Of a stretch of DNA of 64,000 nucleotides, positions 49,375-57,835 are shown one piece after another. The notes under the pieces were generated by a model, which saw only the letters and a program-made list of their open reading frames with translations, had not been told where the DNA came from and did no database searches. Positions within the stretch are counted from its first letter, which is position 1. Each line of letters starts with the position of its first letter. Where the stretch lies: the NCBI RefSeq assembly GCF_001595965.1, contig NZ_LOJI01000035.1:341993-405992 (forward strand), written 5' to 3'. Both the position numbers and the translations under genes were made by a program. This DNA comes from Polynucleobacter yangtzensis. GTDB lineage: Bacteria > Pseudomonadota > Gammaproteobacteria > Burkholderiales > Burkholderiaceae.

Positions 49375-49421
49375 TTCTTTTCTCCTAGTGATTAATAATT
49401 AAGGTACTGAATTTTGATGAA

Positions 49422-49898
49422 CTATGATTTTGGCATCAAAGTCATTTGTAATTGGCGAAAATCAATCAACCCTGTTTTGCGAGTTGCTTTGCCACTCCTA
49501 TCGATCATGATCGTTGTAGGAGTCTCACCTTGCCATTTTGGATCAATCTCATAACGCAAGCGCTCATCAAATGGAGCGGCCACATAAAAATTATTGGCTT
49601 TTTCCAATCCTGCTTTGCTCAACATCTTTTTAATTGAATCAACCGGTACATCATCCACCTGAATGAAAATTACCTTAGCAGTAGGATTATTTTTTACGAA
49701 GCTCCCCCATTGCGGCATCTCTTTTACACAGGCTGGGCAAGTCACGCCCCAAAAATGAACCGCTAGGGGGGCGCCATTAGCAGTCTTTACTAGAGAACTC
49801 CAATCCCCGGCTTGATATGGCTTCAGAGCATTAGTATCGGCCAACCCAATATTGACCATAAATAAATTTAAGAACAAGACTATCCAATACTTTTTCAT
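49422..49898 (-). CDS. TlpA-like thioredoxin-fold protein
   Basis: A 158-residue secreted thioredoxin-fold protein. Signal peptide about 1-20 (ending GLA). Active site WGVTCPACVKEMPQW with CPAC, and a cis-Pro loop near GETPTTIMIDRSG. Such proteins reduce copper-site cysteines or act with PCu(A)C in copper delivery. The start overlaps the BNR-repeat gene's stop by 4 bases. Confidence 0.85.
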   Translation of the reverse strand: MKKYWIVLFLNLFMVNIGLADTNALKPYQAGDWSSLVKTANGAPLAVHFWGVTCPACVKEMPQWGSFVKNNPTAKVIFIQVDDVPVDSIKKMLSKAGLEKANNFYVAAPFDERLRYEIDPKWQGETPTTIMIDRSGKATRKTGLIDFRQLQMTLMPKS

Positions 49899-51154
49899 TT
49901 TTTATGCCCAACATTGATTAGCTGATAACCATCAGCTCGTGTTAACCAAGATAAAAAGACCGCATCTCCATGAGATAGCAACAAGGGGTGATCGCTATAC
50001 CCTTCAGTACTTGCCAATACCCTCGGTGAACTCCAAGTGTTTCCATCATCAGCTGAGTCTAGTATGTATATAGACGACTTCTTGCCATCGAACTCTTTCC
50101 ATGCCAGCCATACTTGTTGTCCAGAGGCAAAAAGATATGGTCTCGCAACGTTAGATGCTTCTGCACCTATCCTACTTGACTTTGAATACGTCAATCCCTG
50201 ATTGCTAGAGTTGGCATAGAACACACCAGAACGCTTACTGCCTTGTGTATACCAAGCCACATGGAATTTTCCGGAACTAGATACGGCTATCGATGGCCCA
50301 TGATGCGGACAGGCATCCGTTTTCCAATCATCATCAGCAACTTTACGAACCGGGCCTGCCCCCTTACCTGAAATCACCTGGGAGGCTTGATCCCTTATAC
50401 CGCCAGCAAAGATGGCTCGATAGACGATGACCGGCTGACCTTGCGGATCAAGTGCTGCACCAATACGACAACACTCACAACTACTCTCATTGGCAAAACG
50501 CTCTACATCAAACGATTTACCGCCATCCTGGGAGAATGAGTATGCAATGGAGCCACCTAAACGCTTTTCACCACTCTGTTTTGCTGCAGCAACTAAACGC
50601 TTATCGATCCACGAGATAAAAATATTGCCATCTGGATTGATCAGAGCCGATGGAAAGCGCTGACTAGAGCTATCTTTTACTAAGGACGTTGGCACTGAAA
50701 ATGTATTGCCGCCATTCGTAGATCGGGCAGTGTTGATTTGCGCATTCCAGTTAGCATCCTTGAAAAACGAGTATGCCAAAAAGACATTTCCTGCTTTATC
50801 AGACACAATTTGTGGTCTTGCATCACTACCGGTATCTAGCGATTTTCCATGCTCTGCAATTTTGGTTGCAGGCGTAAAAGTTTTCCCAAAGTCTGTCGAT
50901 TGGGCTACAGAAACTACTCCATTGGCCGTCCACGCCAATAGTAGTTTTCCATTCTGATCAAAAAATGGTGTTGCAGCGTTCGCACACTGCAATCCATCGC
51001 CCTGACAAAGATCACTGGGCTTAGTCTTCATAGCACCCGCCATCCCCGAAGAATGGTCCATCTGTGCTTGTGCTTGCCCAATAGCCCCTAACGCACCTAA
51101 TAGAAGTGCACAAAGCAATACGGGGGGTTTGAACAAGTGATTGATTTGCATCAT
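49895..51154 (-). CDS. Sialidase/BNR-repeat exported protein with Cys/His/Met motifs
   Basis: A 419-residue exported protein (signal peptide about 1-30, ending AQA). The mature start MDHSSGMAGAM is His/Met-rich, like copper-binding segments. Then come several BNR/Asp-box-like repeats (STDFGKTF, STNGGNTF, SQDGGKSF, SADDGNTW), which form a beta-propeller. SSCECC and ACPHHGPS are unusual Cys/His clusters. Propellers of this type are often called sialidases, but no catalytic Arg triad is obvious and the operon is copper-like. A metal-binding or surface role is more likely than glycan cleavage; this is inference. Confidence 0.75.
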   Translation of the reverse strand: MMQINHLFKPPVLLCALLLGALGAIGQAQAQMDHSSGMAGAMKTKPSDLCQGDGLQCANAATPFFDQNGKLLLAWTANGVVSVAQSTDFGKTFTPATKIAEHGKSLDTGSDARPQIVSDKAGNVFLAYSFFKDANWNAQINTARSTNGGNTFSVPTSLVKDSSSQRFPSALINPDGNIFISWIDKRLVAAAKQSGEKRLGGSIAYSFSQDGGKSFDVERFANESSCECCRIGAALDPQGQPVIVYRAIFAGGIRDQASQVISGKGAGPVRKVADDDWKTDACPHHGPSIAVSSSGKFHVAWYTQGSKRSGVFYANSSNQGLTYSKSSRIGAEASNVARPYLFASGQQVWLAWKEFDGKKSSIYILDSADDGNTWSSPRVLASTEGYSDHPLLLSHGDAVFLSWLTRADGYQLINVGHKK

Positions 51155-51156
51155 GA

Positions 51157-53346
51157 TTAAAAGATGATACGCCCACCGACTGAGATAGCTTGTGGCATAC
51201 CTTGTGTATAGGAAGTAGAGCTGCCTCCCGTACCAAAGGTAATGTATTGACGATTAAACAAGTTCACTGCAGAGGCGTAAATCGTTGCATTTTTTGTGAG
51301 CTCATAGTTTGCACGTAAACCTACCACCGCATAAGAGGCTACCGGCAAAGTATTAGCAGTGTTCAACCAAGAGCTCCCCACATAACGAACTGTGGCAGTC
51401 AAACTTGCTTGAGGTACTGGGTAATAAGTTAAGCTGCCGCCCAGAATGTTCTGCGGAACGCCGCCAACCTGCTTATTAATTGGGTCACTAGTAGCGCTCA
51501 TTGTTAACTTAGTGCTAGTAAATGCATAGTTCGCATCAGTAGCCCACTTCGAGTTAATGTCGTGATGAAACTGAAACTCAATACCCTGACTTAAGAGGTT
51601 TTGATTATTAGTGTAGTAACTGATATTTTTAGAGTTACAAATTCCAACATTTCCAGTTCCGGCTAAAGGATTTCCTGTAGCGCCGCATAGACTTCTAGCC
51701 AAGGCTACGTCGCTTGAGCTTTGGCTAGACAGGCTATAAGTTGCAACAGCATTCTGAATATAGTTGTTAAATGCGGTTAATTGCGCAAATCCGCCCTTCC
51801 ATCGATAGTCTGTACCGACCTCATAACCCGTCATTGTTTCAGGCGTTAGATTTGGGTTGGCAAAACTATAACCACTTGATGAGCCATAAGAGCGTAGGGT
51901 GTTATTCATACCCGGTGCATGAAATGCTTGATAGGCAGCAGAACGTAAATCCCAATTCTTGCTCATCTTATACAACAATCCCAAGGTAGGACTCAATTGC
52001 GTCTTGCTTTGGTTGGGTACATTCTGATATGAAGGGTTTGCGCCGTTAGAGCCTGCGTTGTAATTGGTAGGAGTCTGGCTATTCCATTGATCCACACGGG
52101 CAGCCAATGTTGTTTCTAGCGGAAAAGATTCAGCATTGGACTTTAGTTGCCCCATCAAACCATAAAATGATTGTTGGCCTTGCGCATAATTCACGGCAGC
52201 TGAAGTACCGTTGTTATTTAAGTTATTTGTTAAATTTGATCCGGCAATATTGCGTGCATCAACACCTACTACATACTGATTGATTAAGCCTGTAACTTCT
52301 TGGGTGTAGAGTGCTGACGCACCTACTGTGCTGTAGGGGTCCTTATAGGTTGCATTGATATATGGTGTATTGGCAGGAATATTATTTGATCTGCTTATTG
52401 TAGTTGAGCCATTCTGCTTATTGAAATTAGTATTTTCATAGAAGAAATTGACATCCACTTTAGATTTGTCGTCAAAGCGGGTTGTGGTTCCGCCTGCAAC
52501 ATCAGTTTCCTGAGTAAGATTGGTCGCAAATGCATAACCAGAAGAGAGATCAGACATTGTGTGATAGCCCACACGGAAGAAGCCATTGGTATCCTGGGTT
52601 GCTTTGAAGTAACCTTGCATTCTCACATTAGAGTTATGAGAAGACGCAGGACCTTGGCCATTCTTAATGTTGGCTGGTGAGCCTGGTGAGATTGTTGCAA
52701 TATTTTGATAACCATCGGTATTGAAATAATCAGCCGAGAATCGTAGTTGAAGATTTTCTGAAGCGATAATGTCTTTGGATGCTGCTACGTTGCCAGTTCC
52801 AAACGCACCATAGCTAGCAGATGCCTCTTGCTGGCTATTAACGGGGGTTTTGGTCTTAATATTAATTACGCCACCCATGCCGTAGTTGCCCCACAAGCTA
52901 GAAACACCGCCGCGAATAAACTCAACCGAGTCGATTGAGGACATCGGTACTAAATTCCACTGTACCGTTCCATAAAAGGCGTCATTAGCTGGCAATCCAT
53001 CTATCAATACCAAAGTACGCGCATTACCAAGACCGCGCACGTTAATACTTTGACCCGTTGGATCCTTTTGGTAATAAGGCTGATCATTCAAGATCACGCC
53101 AGGTACATTCTTTAAGATTTGATCAATAGTTTGATCTGGCGCTACTTCTAGCGCCTCTTTAGTGAGAACCGTTGTATTGAGAGGAATCTCATCTAATGGA
53201 GTGCCTGATCGAGTAGCTGTTACGGTCACGCTCTTTAACTTCTGATCGTAGTCTGGCGGTGGCGCAATTTGCGCCTGCGCATTGATGAACACCGACCCAA
53301 ATAGCATGCCAACACATGCGCTGAATTTCTTTTGCTGAAACAACAT
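51157..53346 (-). CDS. TonB-dependent outer-membrane receptor (probable copper uptake)
   Basis: A 729-residue receptor. Signal peptide 1-25, TonB-box-like VTVTATRSGTPLDEIP (about 40-55), plug domain to about 180 (NVRGLGNARTLVLIDGLPAND, GGVSSLWGNYGMGGVINIKT), then a 22-strand-type barrel ending with the terminal Phe (VGGRIIF). Two bases separate it from the BNR gene. Copper (OprC/NosA-like role) is suggested by DUF2946, PCu(A)C and the TlpA-like gene; the sequence alone does not prove the ligand. Confidence 0.85.
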   Translation of the reverse strand: MLFQQKKFSACVGMLFGSVFINAQAQIAPPPDYDQKLKSVTVTATRSGTPLDEIPLNTTVLTKEALEVAPDQTIDQILKNVPGVILNDQPYYQKDPTGQSINVRGLGNARTLVLIDGLPANDAFYGTVQWNLVPMSSIDSVEFIRGGVSSLWGNYGMGGVINIKTKTPVNSQQEASASYGAFGTGNVAASKDIIASENLQLRFSADYFNTDGYQNIATISPGSPANIKNGQGPASSHNSNVRMQGYFKATQDTNGFFRVGYHTMSDLSSGYAFATNLTQETDVAGGTTTRFDDKSKVDVNFFYENTNFNKQNGSTTISRSNNIPANTPYINATYKDPYSTVGASALYTQEVTGLINQYVVGVDARNIAGSNLTNNLNNNGTSAAVNYAQGQQSFYGLMGQLKSNAESFPLETTLAARVDQWNSQTPTNYNAGSNGANPSYQNVPNQSKTQLSPTLGLLYKMSKNWDLRSAAYQAFHAPGMNNTLRSYGSSSGYSFANPNLTPETMTGYEVGTDYRWKGGFAQLTAFNNYIQNAVATYSLSSQSSSDVALARSLCGATGNPLAGTGNVGICNSKNISYYTNNQNLLSQGIEFQFHHDINSKWATDANYAFTSTKLTMSATSDPINKQVGGVPQNILGGSLTYYPVPQASLTATVRYVGSSWLNTANTLPVASYAVVGLRANYELTKNATIYASAVNLFNRQYITFGTGGSSTSYTQGMPQAISVGGRIIF

Positions 53347-53426
53347 TTACTGCTCCACTTGATAACGCGACAACGTATTGAATGAATCGTTGCCAACCAC
53401 ATAGCTAGGCTATGCCCTAAATTTAA

Positions 53427-53798
53427 TTAGGCGTTTACTGGTGGAGCTGCTGAGGGAGGTGATACCCAAACTGCGAGTGGTTTAGGCGACTGATAGAAAA
53501 GCTGTGGCAGCAAAGCTAAAGTTTGCGGCGCTTGAAAAGTGAGATTGGTATTAAAGGCTGGTGTGATGCTATTTTGAGCTACGCAATATGGACATGGCTG
53601 TGCTTGTTCTGCCACTTCCTGCTCATCACCTTGCACTTGAATCTGAAGCTTGTTGCCATCAGCCGAACAAATCTCCATCGCGAAACCTTGACCATGTTTC
53701 GCAAGCGAGACTGCTTGTGATACGGCTGGCGCAAGTGCACTCATTGCGATTGCAAAAGCGGCAATCCAGTGAATGAGACGGTTTTTATGGAAATTCAT
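53427..53798 (-). CDS. DUF2946 family exported protein
   Basis: A 123-residue protein with a signal peptide or N-terminal helix (about 10-28) and the DUF2946 signature: MEICSADG, then PCPYCVAQ (CxxC). The family is often found next to TonB-type copper receptors and has a likely metal-related role. It is the first gene of the five-gene minus-strand operon, 80 bases before the receptor gene. CATAGC/GCTATG (53400-53414) forms a small hairpin in that gap. Confidence 0.82.
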   Translation of the reverse strand: MNFHKNRLIHWIAAFAIAMSALAPAVSQAVSLAKHGQGFAMEICSADGNKLQIQVQGDEQEVAEQAQPCPYCVAQNSITPAFNTNLTFQAPQTLALLPQLFYQSPKPLAVWVSPPSAAPPVNA

Positions 53799-53846
53799 GA
53801 TGCGAGAATTTTATCGGAATTCTGTATTTCTTCTGTCTTTGGCATG

Positions 53847-53871
53847 AAAAAAGGGGCTGACGCCCCTTTTT
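53847..53871 (-). terminator. Terminator after the tct operon
   Basis: AAAAAAGGGGC (53847-53857), loop TGAC, GCCCCTTTTT (53862-53871). It lies downstream of tctA (minus strand) and upstream of the DUF2946 gene, with T and A runs on both sides. Confidence 0.9.
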
Positions 53872-53901
53872 CCTTTGAAATCGCTATTTCTAGCGAGTTA
53901 C

Positions 53902-55401
53902 TTATGCTACTGCAGACTTTTTCTTGCCTACAAACTTGCCAATCAATGGCCAGAAGAGGAGTACTAAAGCCAAAGATGTAATGCCGCCTACCAATGGGTT
54001 AGAGAAGAAAATATCTAAGCTACCCTGTGAGAAGAGCATGGACTGACGGAAGGAGTCTTCTGCACGGTCACCCAATACCAAGGCCAAGACCATTGGTGCC
54101 ATTGGGTAGTCGAGTTTCTTAAAGACGTAACCCAGAATACCGAAGCCCATCATCAACCAAACGTCAAACATGGCGTTATGAACGGTGTATGCACCAACCG
54201 CACAAATCACAATAATGACTGGCGCAATGATTGAGAATGGAATTCTCAAGATGGAGGCAAACAGTGGCACGCAAGTTAATACAACAAACAAGCCAGCCAA
54301 GTTACCCAAGTACATACTAGCAATCAAGCCCCATACAAAGTCTGGCTTCTCTACGAAAAGCAAAGGACCAGGTTGTAAACCCCAGATCAACAAGCCACCG
54401 AGCAATACCGCTGCTGTTGGTGAACCTGGAATACCGAGTGACAACATTGGTAGAAGTGCTGCAGTACCAGCAGCGTGAGCTGCAGTTTCTGGAGCAACAA
54501 TACCTTCCATCTTGCCGGTACCGAACTTGTCACCTTCTTTGGATACACGCTTAGCAACGCCGTAAGCCATGAAAGATGCTGGAGTTGCACCGCCTGGAGT
54601 AATACCCATCCAGCAACCAATTAAGCAGCTGCGTAATGAAGTAGCCCAGTACTTAGGCAATTGCTTCCAAGTTTCCCAAACCACTTTGCCGCGAATCTTC
54701 GCTGCCGCACCTTGGAATGCCAAGCCTTCTTCCATAGACAGGAGAATCTCGCCGATACCGAACAAGCCGATCACAGCGATCAAGAAGTCAAAGCCACGCA
54801 TCAATTCTGGGTTACCGAATGTCAAGCGCAATTGGCCAGTAACAGTATCCATACCAACGGTAGCCAAAGCAAAGCCCAACATCATTGCTGAAATGGTCTT
54901 AAATGGCGATCCTTTATTCATACCTACGAAACTACAGAAGGTAAGCAGATAGACCGAGAAGAACTCGGGCGGACCGAATTGAAGTGCAAACTTCGCAACC
55001 AATGGTGCCAAGAAGGTAATCATCACGATCGCAAAGAAAGCGCCTACGAATGAAGATGTGAAGGCTGCAGTCAATGCTTCGCCAGCTTTGCCATTACGGG
55101 CCATTGGATAACCGTCAAAGGTTGTCGCAACAGACCACGGCTCGCCGGGAATATTAAACAGGACCGATGTAATCGCTCCGCCGAACAACGCACCCCAGTA
55201 GATACAGGAGAGCATGATGATCGCGGATGTTGGTGGCATTGTGAATGTCAACGGCAACAGAATCGCAATACCGTTTGCACCACCTAAACCTGGCAAAACA
55301 CCGATGATCACACCGAGCGTTACACCAACCAACATTAACAGCAAGTTAAAGGGTGTCATTGCAACGGCAAAGCCGTTGAATAGAGCGCTAATTTCTTCCA
55401 A
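53902..55401 (-). CDS. tctA: Tripartite tricarboxylate transporter, large permease TctA
   Basis: A 499-residue membrane protein with about 11-12 helices and the TctA signature GVLPGLGGANGIAILLPLTF (about 34-53). The paired motif GITPGGATPASFMAYGVAKR and the PGSPTAAVLLGG segment follow. Start is TTG 55401 with GGAG 6 bases upstream; no ATG fits. It works with TctB and TctC in Na+- or H+-driven uptake of citrate-like acids. Confidence 0.93.
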   Translation of the reverse strand: MEEISALFNGFAVAMTPFNLLLMLVGVTLGVIIGVLPGLGGANGIAILLPLTFTMPPTSAIIMLSCIYWGALFGGAITSVLFNIPGEPWSVATTFDGYPMARNGKAGEALTAAFTSSFVGAFFAIVMITFLAPLVAKFALQFGPPEFFSVYLLTFCSFVGMNKGSPFKTISAMMLGFALATVGMDTVTGQLRLTFGNPELMRGFDFLIAVIGLFGIGEILLSMEEGLAFQGAAAKIRGKVVWETWKQLPKYWATSLRSCLIGCWMGITPGGATPASFMAYGVAKRVSKEGDKFGTGKMEGIVAPETAAHAAGTAALLPMLSLGIPGSPTAAVLLGGLLIWGLQPGPLLFVEKPDFVWGLIASMYLGNLAGLFVVLTCVPLFASILRIPFSIIAPVIIVICAVGAYTVHNAMFDVWLMMGFGILGYVFKKLDYPMAPMVLALVLGDRAEDSFRQSMLFSQGSLDIFFSNPLVGGITSLALVLLFWPLIGKFVGKKKSAVA

Positions 55402-55442
55402 CTTGAACTCCTTATTTAATCTTTTTTAATAGTTATTATTTT

Positions 55443-55970
55443 TTAACGTACACCCAAGAATTCGAGCGGGTTAAACCATGCACCGTGTGGCAATGGAACT
55501 TGGAACCAGTACTCAAACATTAGGTATAGGGCAGCGCTCACGCCAACAGACACAGCAACAGCCTTCCAAATTGGATACTTGCCTAACCACACCATGAAGA
55601 TCGCAATGTAGAGAGCTGCAGAAACATAAATACCAATCAGTTGCACGCCCAATACAAACACAGTCGCTGGCAGAAGCACAGCCATAACTTGCTTTAATGG
55701 CTCGCTATCGACAAATGACTCTGTTTTCTTTTTCTTATTAACGATCGCAGCTTGGTAAAGAGTAACTGTGCTTGAAAGCAAAATAATCAAGCTGACATAG
55801 AACGGAAAATATCCCGCCTCAGGACCATCAGCACCCCAACTAGCACCCAATTTCAGGCTGCCTACCATTACGGTGACGCCAATTGCTAGGAATAAGAGCG
55901 CAGTGATGATATCCATCGCTCTTACGCTGATCGCTGATTCTTGATTTGAATTATTTGTATGTTCAGACAT
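55443..55970 (-). CDS. tctB: Tripartite tricarboxylate transporter, small subunit TctB
   Basis: A 175-residue protein with four to five helices. GPEAGYFPFYVSLIILLSS (about 51-69) is the DUF1468/TctB signature. Together with TctA it forms the membrane part of the transporter. Located between tctC and tctA. Confidence 0.88.
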   Translation of the reverse strand: MSEHTNNSNQESAISVRAMDIITALLFLAIGVTVMVGSLKLGASWGADGPEAGYFPFYVSLIILLSSTVTLYQAAIVNKKKKTESFVDSEPLKQVMAVLLPATVFVLGVQLIGIYVSAALYIAIFMVWLGKYPIWKAVAVSVGVSAALYLMFEYWFQVPLPHGAWFNPLEFLGVR

Positions 55971-56007
55971 TTTTATATTTTTAATAAAGTTGATTAACGC
56001 ACTTACT

Positions 56008-56039
56008 TAAAAAATGGGACCTCCTACTGGAGGTCCCAT
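56008..56039 (-). terminator. Attenuator between tctC and tctB
   Basis: On the minus strand ATGGGACCTCC, a 4-base loop and GGAGGTCCCAT form a perfect 11-bp stem (56039-56014), followed by TTTTTTAA. It should let tctC be made in excess over the permease genes. Confidence 0.88.
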
Positions 56040-56054
56040 CTTGTTCTAACAAAA

Positions 56055-57056
56055 TTACTTAGCTAAGAATCCTGCTTCGGACATCAATTGCTTATGCAAA
56101 GCTTCATTCAATGTGAGCCAGTTTCTGAATTCTTTACCGGTCATGAATGTTTGATTGAATGCACCATCAGCCATGAACTTCTTCCACTCTGGAGTAGCAC
56201 GAACCTTCTTGAACAAGTCGATGTAGAAATCAACTTGGTCTTGAGTTACACCAGGAGCCATAAAGATACCGCGCAACATGACATAGTCAGTTGGAATACC
56301 CGCTTCTTTACAAGTTGGTACGTCATACCATGATTGAGTATCGGTCACCTTCTCTTTGTATGGCATACGTGTGTCATCAAATACGCACAATGCACGTAAT
56401 TTATTTGCACGCCATTGAGCCACTGCCTCAATTGGGTTATTCACAGAAGAATCAATGTGGTTACCAACCAATTGAACTGCAACGTCGCCACCTCCCTTGA
56501 ATGGGATGTAAGTGAACTTAGCGCCGGTTGCTTTTTCAATCGCTACAGTAATGATCTGGTCTTCAGACTTGGAACCAGTACCACCCATTTTGAACTTGCC
56601 ACCCGCCGCTTTAGCAGCATCAATATATTCCTTGGCAGTCTTGTATGGCTTGTCTGCGTTGTCCCACAAAACGAATTGGTCAAGTGCCAACATTGCTACT
56701 GGAGTGATGTCTTGCCAGTTGAATGGAACACCCGTTGCCAATGGAGTTGTAAACAGGTTTGAGAGTGTGATCACAATCTTGTTTGGATCGCCCTTCGCTT
56801 CTTTCATTGCCAAGAAACCTTCTGCACCAGCACCCGCACCTTTGTTCACGGGAATAACAGCCTGTTTCATCAAGTTGTTTTTGGTGATAATTCCTTGGAT
56901 CATACGAGCCATTTGGTCAGCACCACCGCCAGGACCAGCAGGAATAATGAACTCAACAGGTTTAGTTGGCTCCCATGCAGCGAATGCAGGAGATACGCCT
57001 GCAACACCAAGAGCTAAAGCAGTAGAAAGCAATGCACCTTTTAACTTCATCTTCAT
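56055..57056 (-). CDS. tctC: Tripartite tricarboxylate transporter substrate-binding protein TctC
   Basis: A 333-residue periplasmic protein from ATG 57056 (GGAGA 8 bases upstream); the frame opens 30 bases earlier but without a ribosome site. Signal peptide about 1-27 (ending AFA), then the Bug/TctC start WEPTKPVEFIIPAGPGGGADQMAR, GSGAGAEG-like and VNNPIEAVAQW motifs. The substrate (carboxylic acids such as citrate) is not readable. First gene of tctC-B-A. Confidence 0.92.
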   Translation of the reverse strand: MKMKLKGALLSTALALGVAGVSPAFAAWEPTKPVEFIIPAGPGGGADQMARMIQGIITKNNLMKQAVIPVNKGAGAGAEGFLAMKEAKGDPNKIVITLSNLFTTPLATGVPFNWQDITPVAMLALDQFVLWDNADKPYKTAKEYIDAAKAAGGKFKMGGTGSKSEDQIITVAIEKATGAKFTYIPFKGGGDVAVQLVGNHIDSSVNNPIEAVAQWRANKLRALCVFDDTRMPYKEKVTDTQSWYDVPTCKEAGIPTDYVMLRGIFMAPGVTQDQVDFYIDLFKKVRATPEWKKFMADGAFNQTFMTGKEFRNWLTLNEALHKQLMSEAGFLAK

Positions 57057-57260
57057 AAGATATGTCTCCAAAAAATGGTTAACCAATTAAATTTGGCTTA
57101 TTTGTTGTGTGAATGATTTTTAAACAAGATGTGCCAGTAAAACTTGACTGCCATCAATAATTTCGCAATCGATTCACACAGGCTTCTGAAATCTAGTAGA
57201 AACCCTCATAACTCAAGCCAAAGACCGTAGATAGTGTACTTACTTCGGAGGTAAAAAACT

Positions 57261-57286
57261 GCATTTAATGCACATATAATGCACAT
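57261..57286 (-). repeat. Tandem ATGTGCATTA repeats upstream of tctC
   Basis: On the minus strand TGTGCATTATA is followed directly by TGTGCATTAAA and TGCAG, so the TGCATTA unit recurs at 11-bp period about 200 bases before tctC. This could be an activator site. GTTAAGGG/CCCTTAAC (57315-57334) forms a separate hairpin nearer the DUF1854 gene end. The rest of the 57057-57355 gap shows nothing else. Confidence 0.4.
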
Positions 57287-57355
57287 TTTTAAAAGGTCTT
57301 AAATGCAAATGATTGTTAAGGGTTTTCCCTTAACCTGAACGAACAACAGTGCCGA

Positions 57356-57835
57356 TTAACGGAAGCGATCTAGAAGTTTTTTGCTAACTTTGTCCAGCTG
57401 CGTGGAGTCTTTAATTAAGAACTGCAAACCATTCGAGTCAGCAATGAGCAAGGTATTGCCAGCAATCCTGCGAATATCTTCTTCGCCTTTGAGACGTATA
57501 CGTGTTGGGCCACGATCGGTTTCGATTTCCCAAATGCTTGGCGTAGCGAAGGTTGAGACCTTGGTGATTTTTTCAATGACCGGCATGAACTCACGTTCAG
57601 CCAGCTCTTCTTCAATTAATCCAAGCTCTGCTTCAGAAATTGCAGCCATGTTTGGAAACCAGCAAAGCTCTTTGCCGGATTGATTCATGATCCCAATGCC
57701 TGCGCCAGGCGCAGTTATCGGAAATGCTCTGACTGGATGAACGCCCACATGTCGCTCACCCTTCTTATCAATAAAGACTAGGCGGCCTAGCGCATCACGC
57801 TCGAGGTGATGAGTGGATTGATTGATTTGCGTCAT
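57356..57835 (-). CDS. Cyanophycin-associated DUF1854 protein
   Basis: A 159-residue DUF1854 protein with LERDALGRLVFIDKKGERHVGVHPVRAFPI at the start, then GKELCWFPNM, SEAELGLIEEELAEREFMPVI and a C-terminal RRIAGNTLLIADSNGLQFLI. The family is consistently found beside cphA genes and the ABC transporter present here, but its biochemical role is unknown. Its start overlaps the ABC transporter stop by 4 bases. Confidence 0.88.
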   Translation of the reverse strand: MTQINQSTHHLERDALGRLVFIDKKGERHVGVHPVRAFPITAPGAGIGIMNQSGKELCWFPNMAAISEAELGLIEEELAEREFMPVIEKITKVSTFATPSIWEIETDRGPTRIRLKGEEDIRRIAGNTLLIADSNGLQFLIKDSTQLDKVSKKLLDRFR

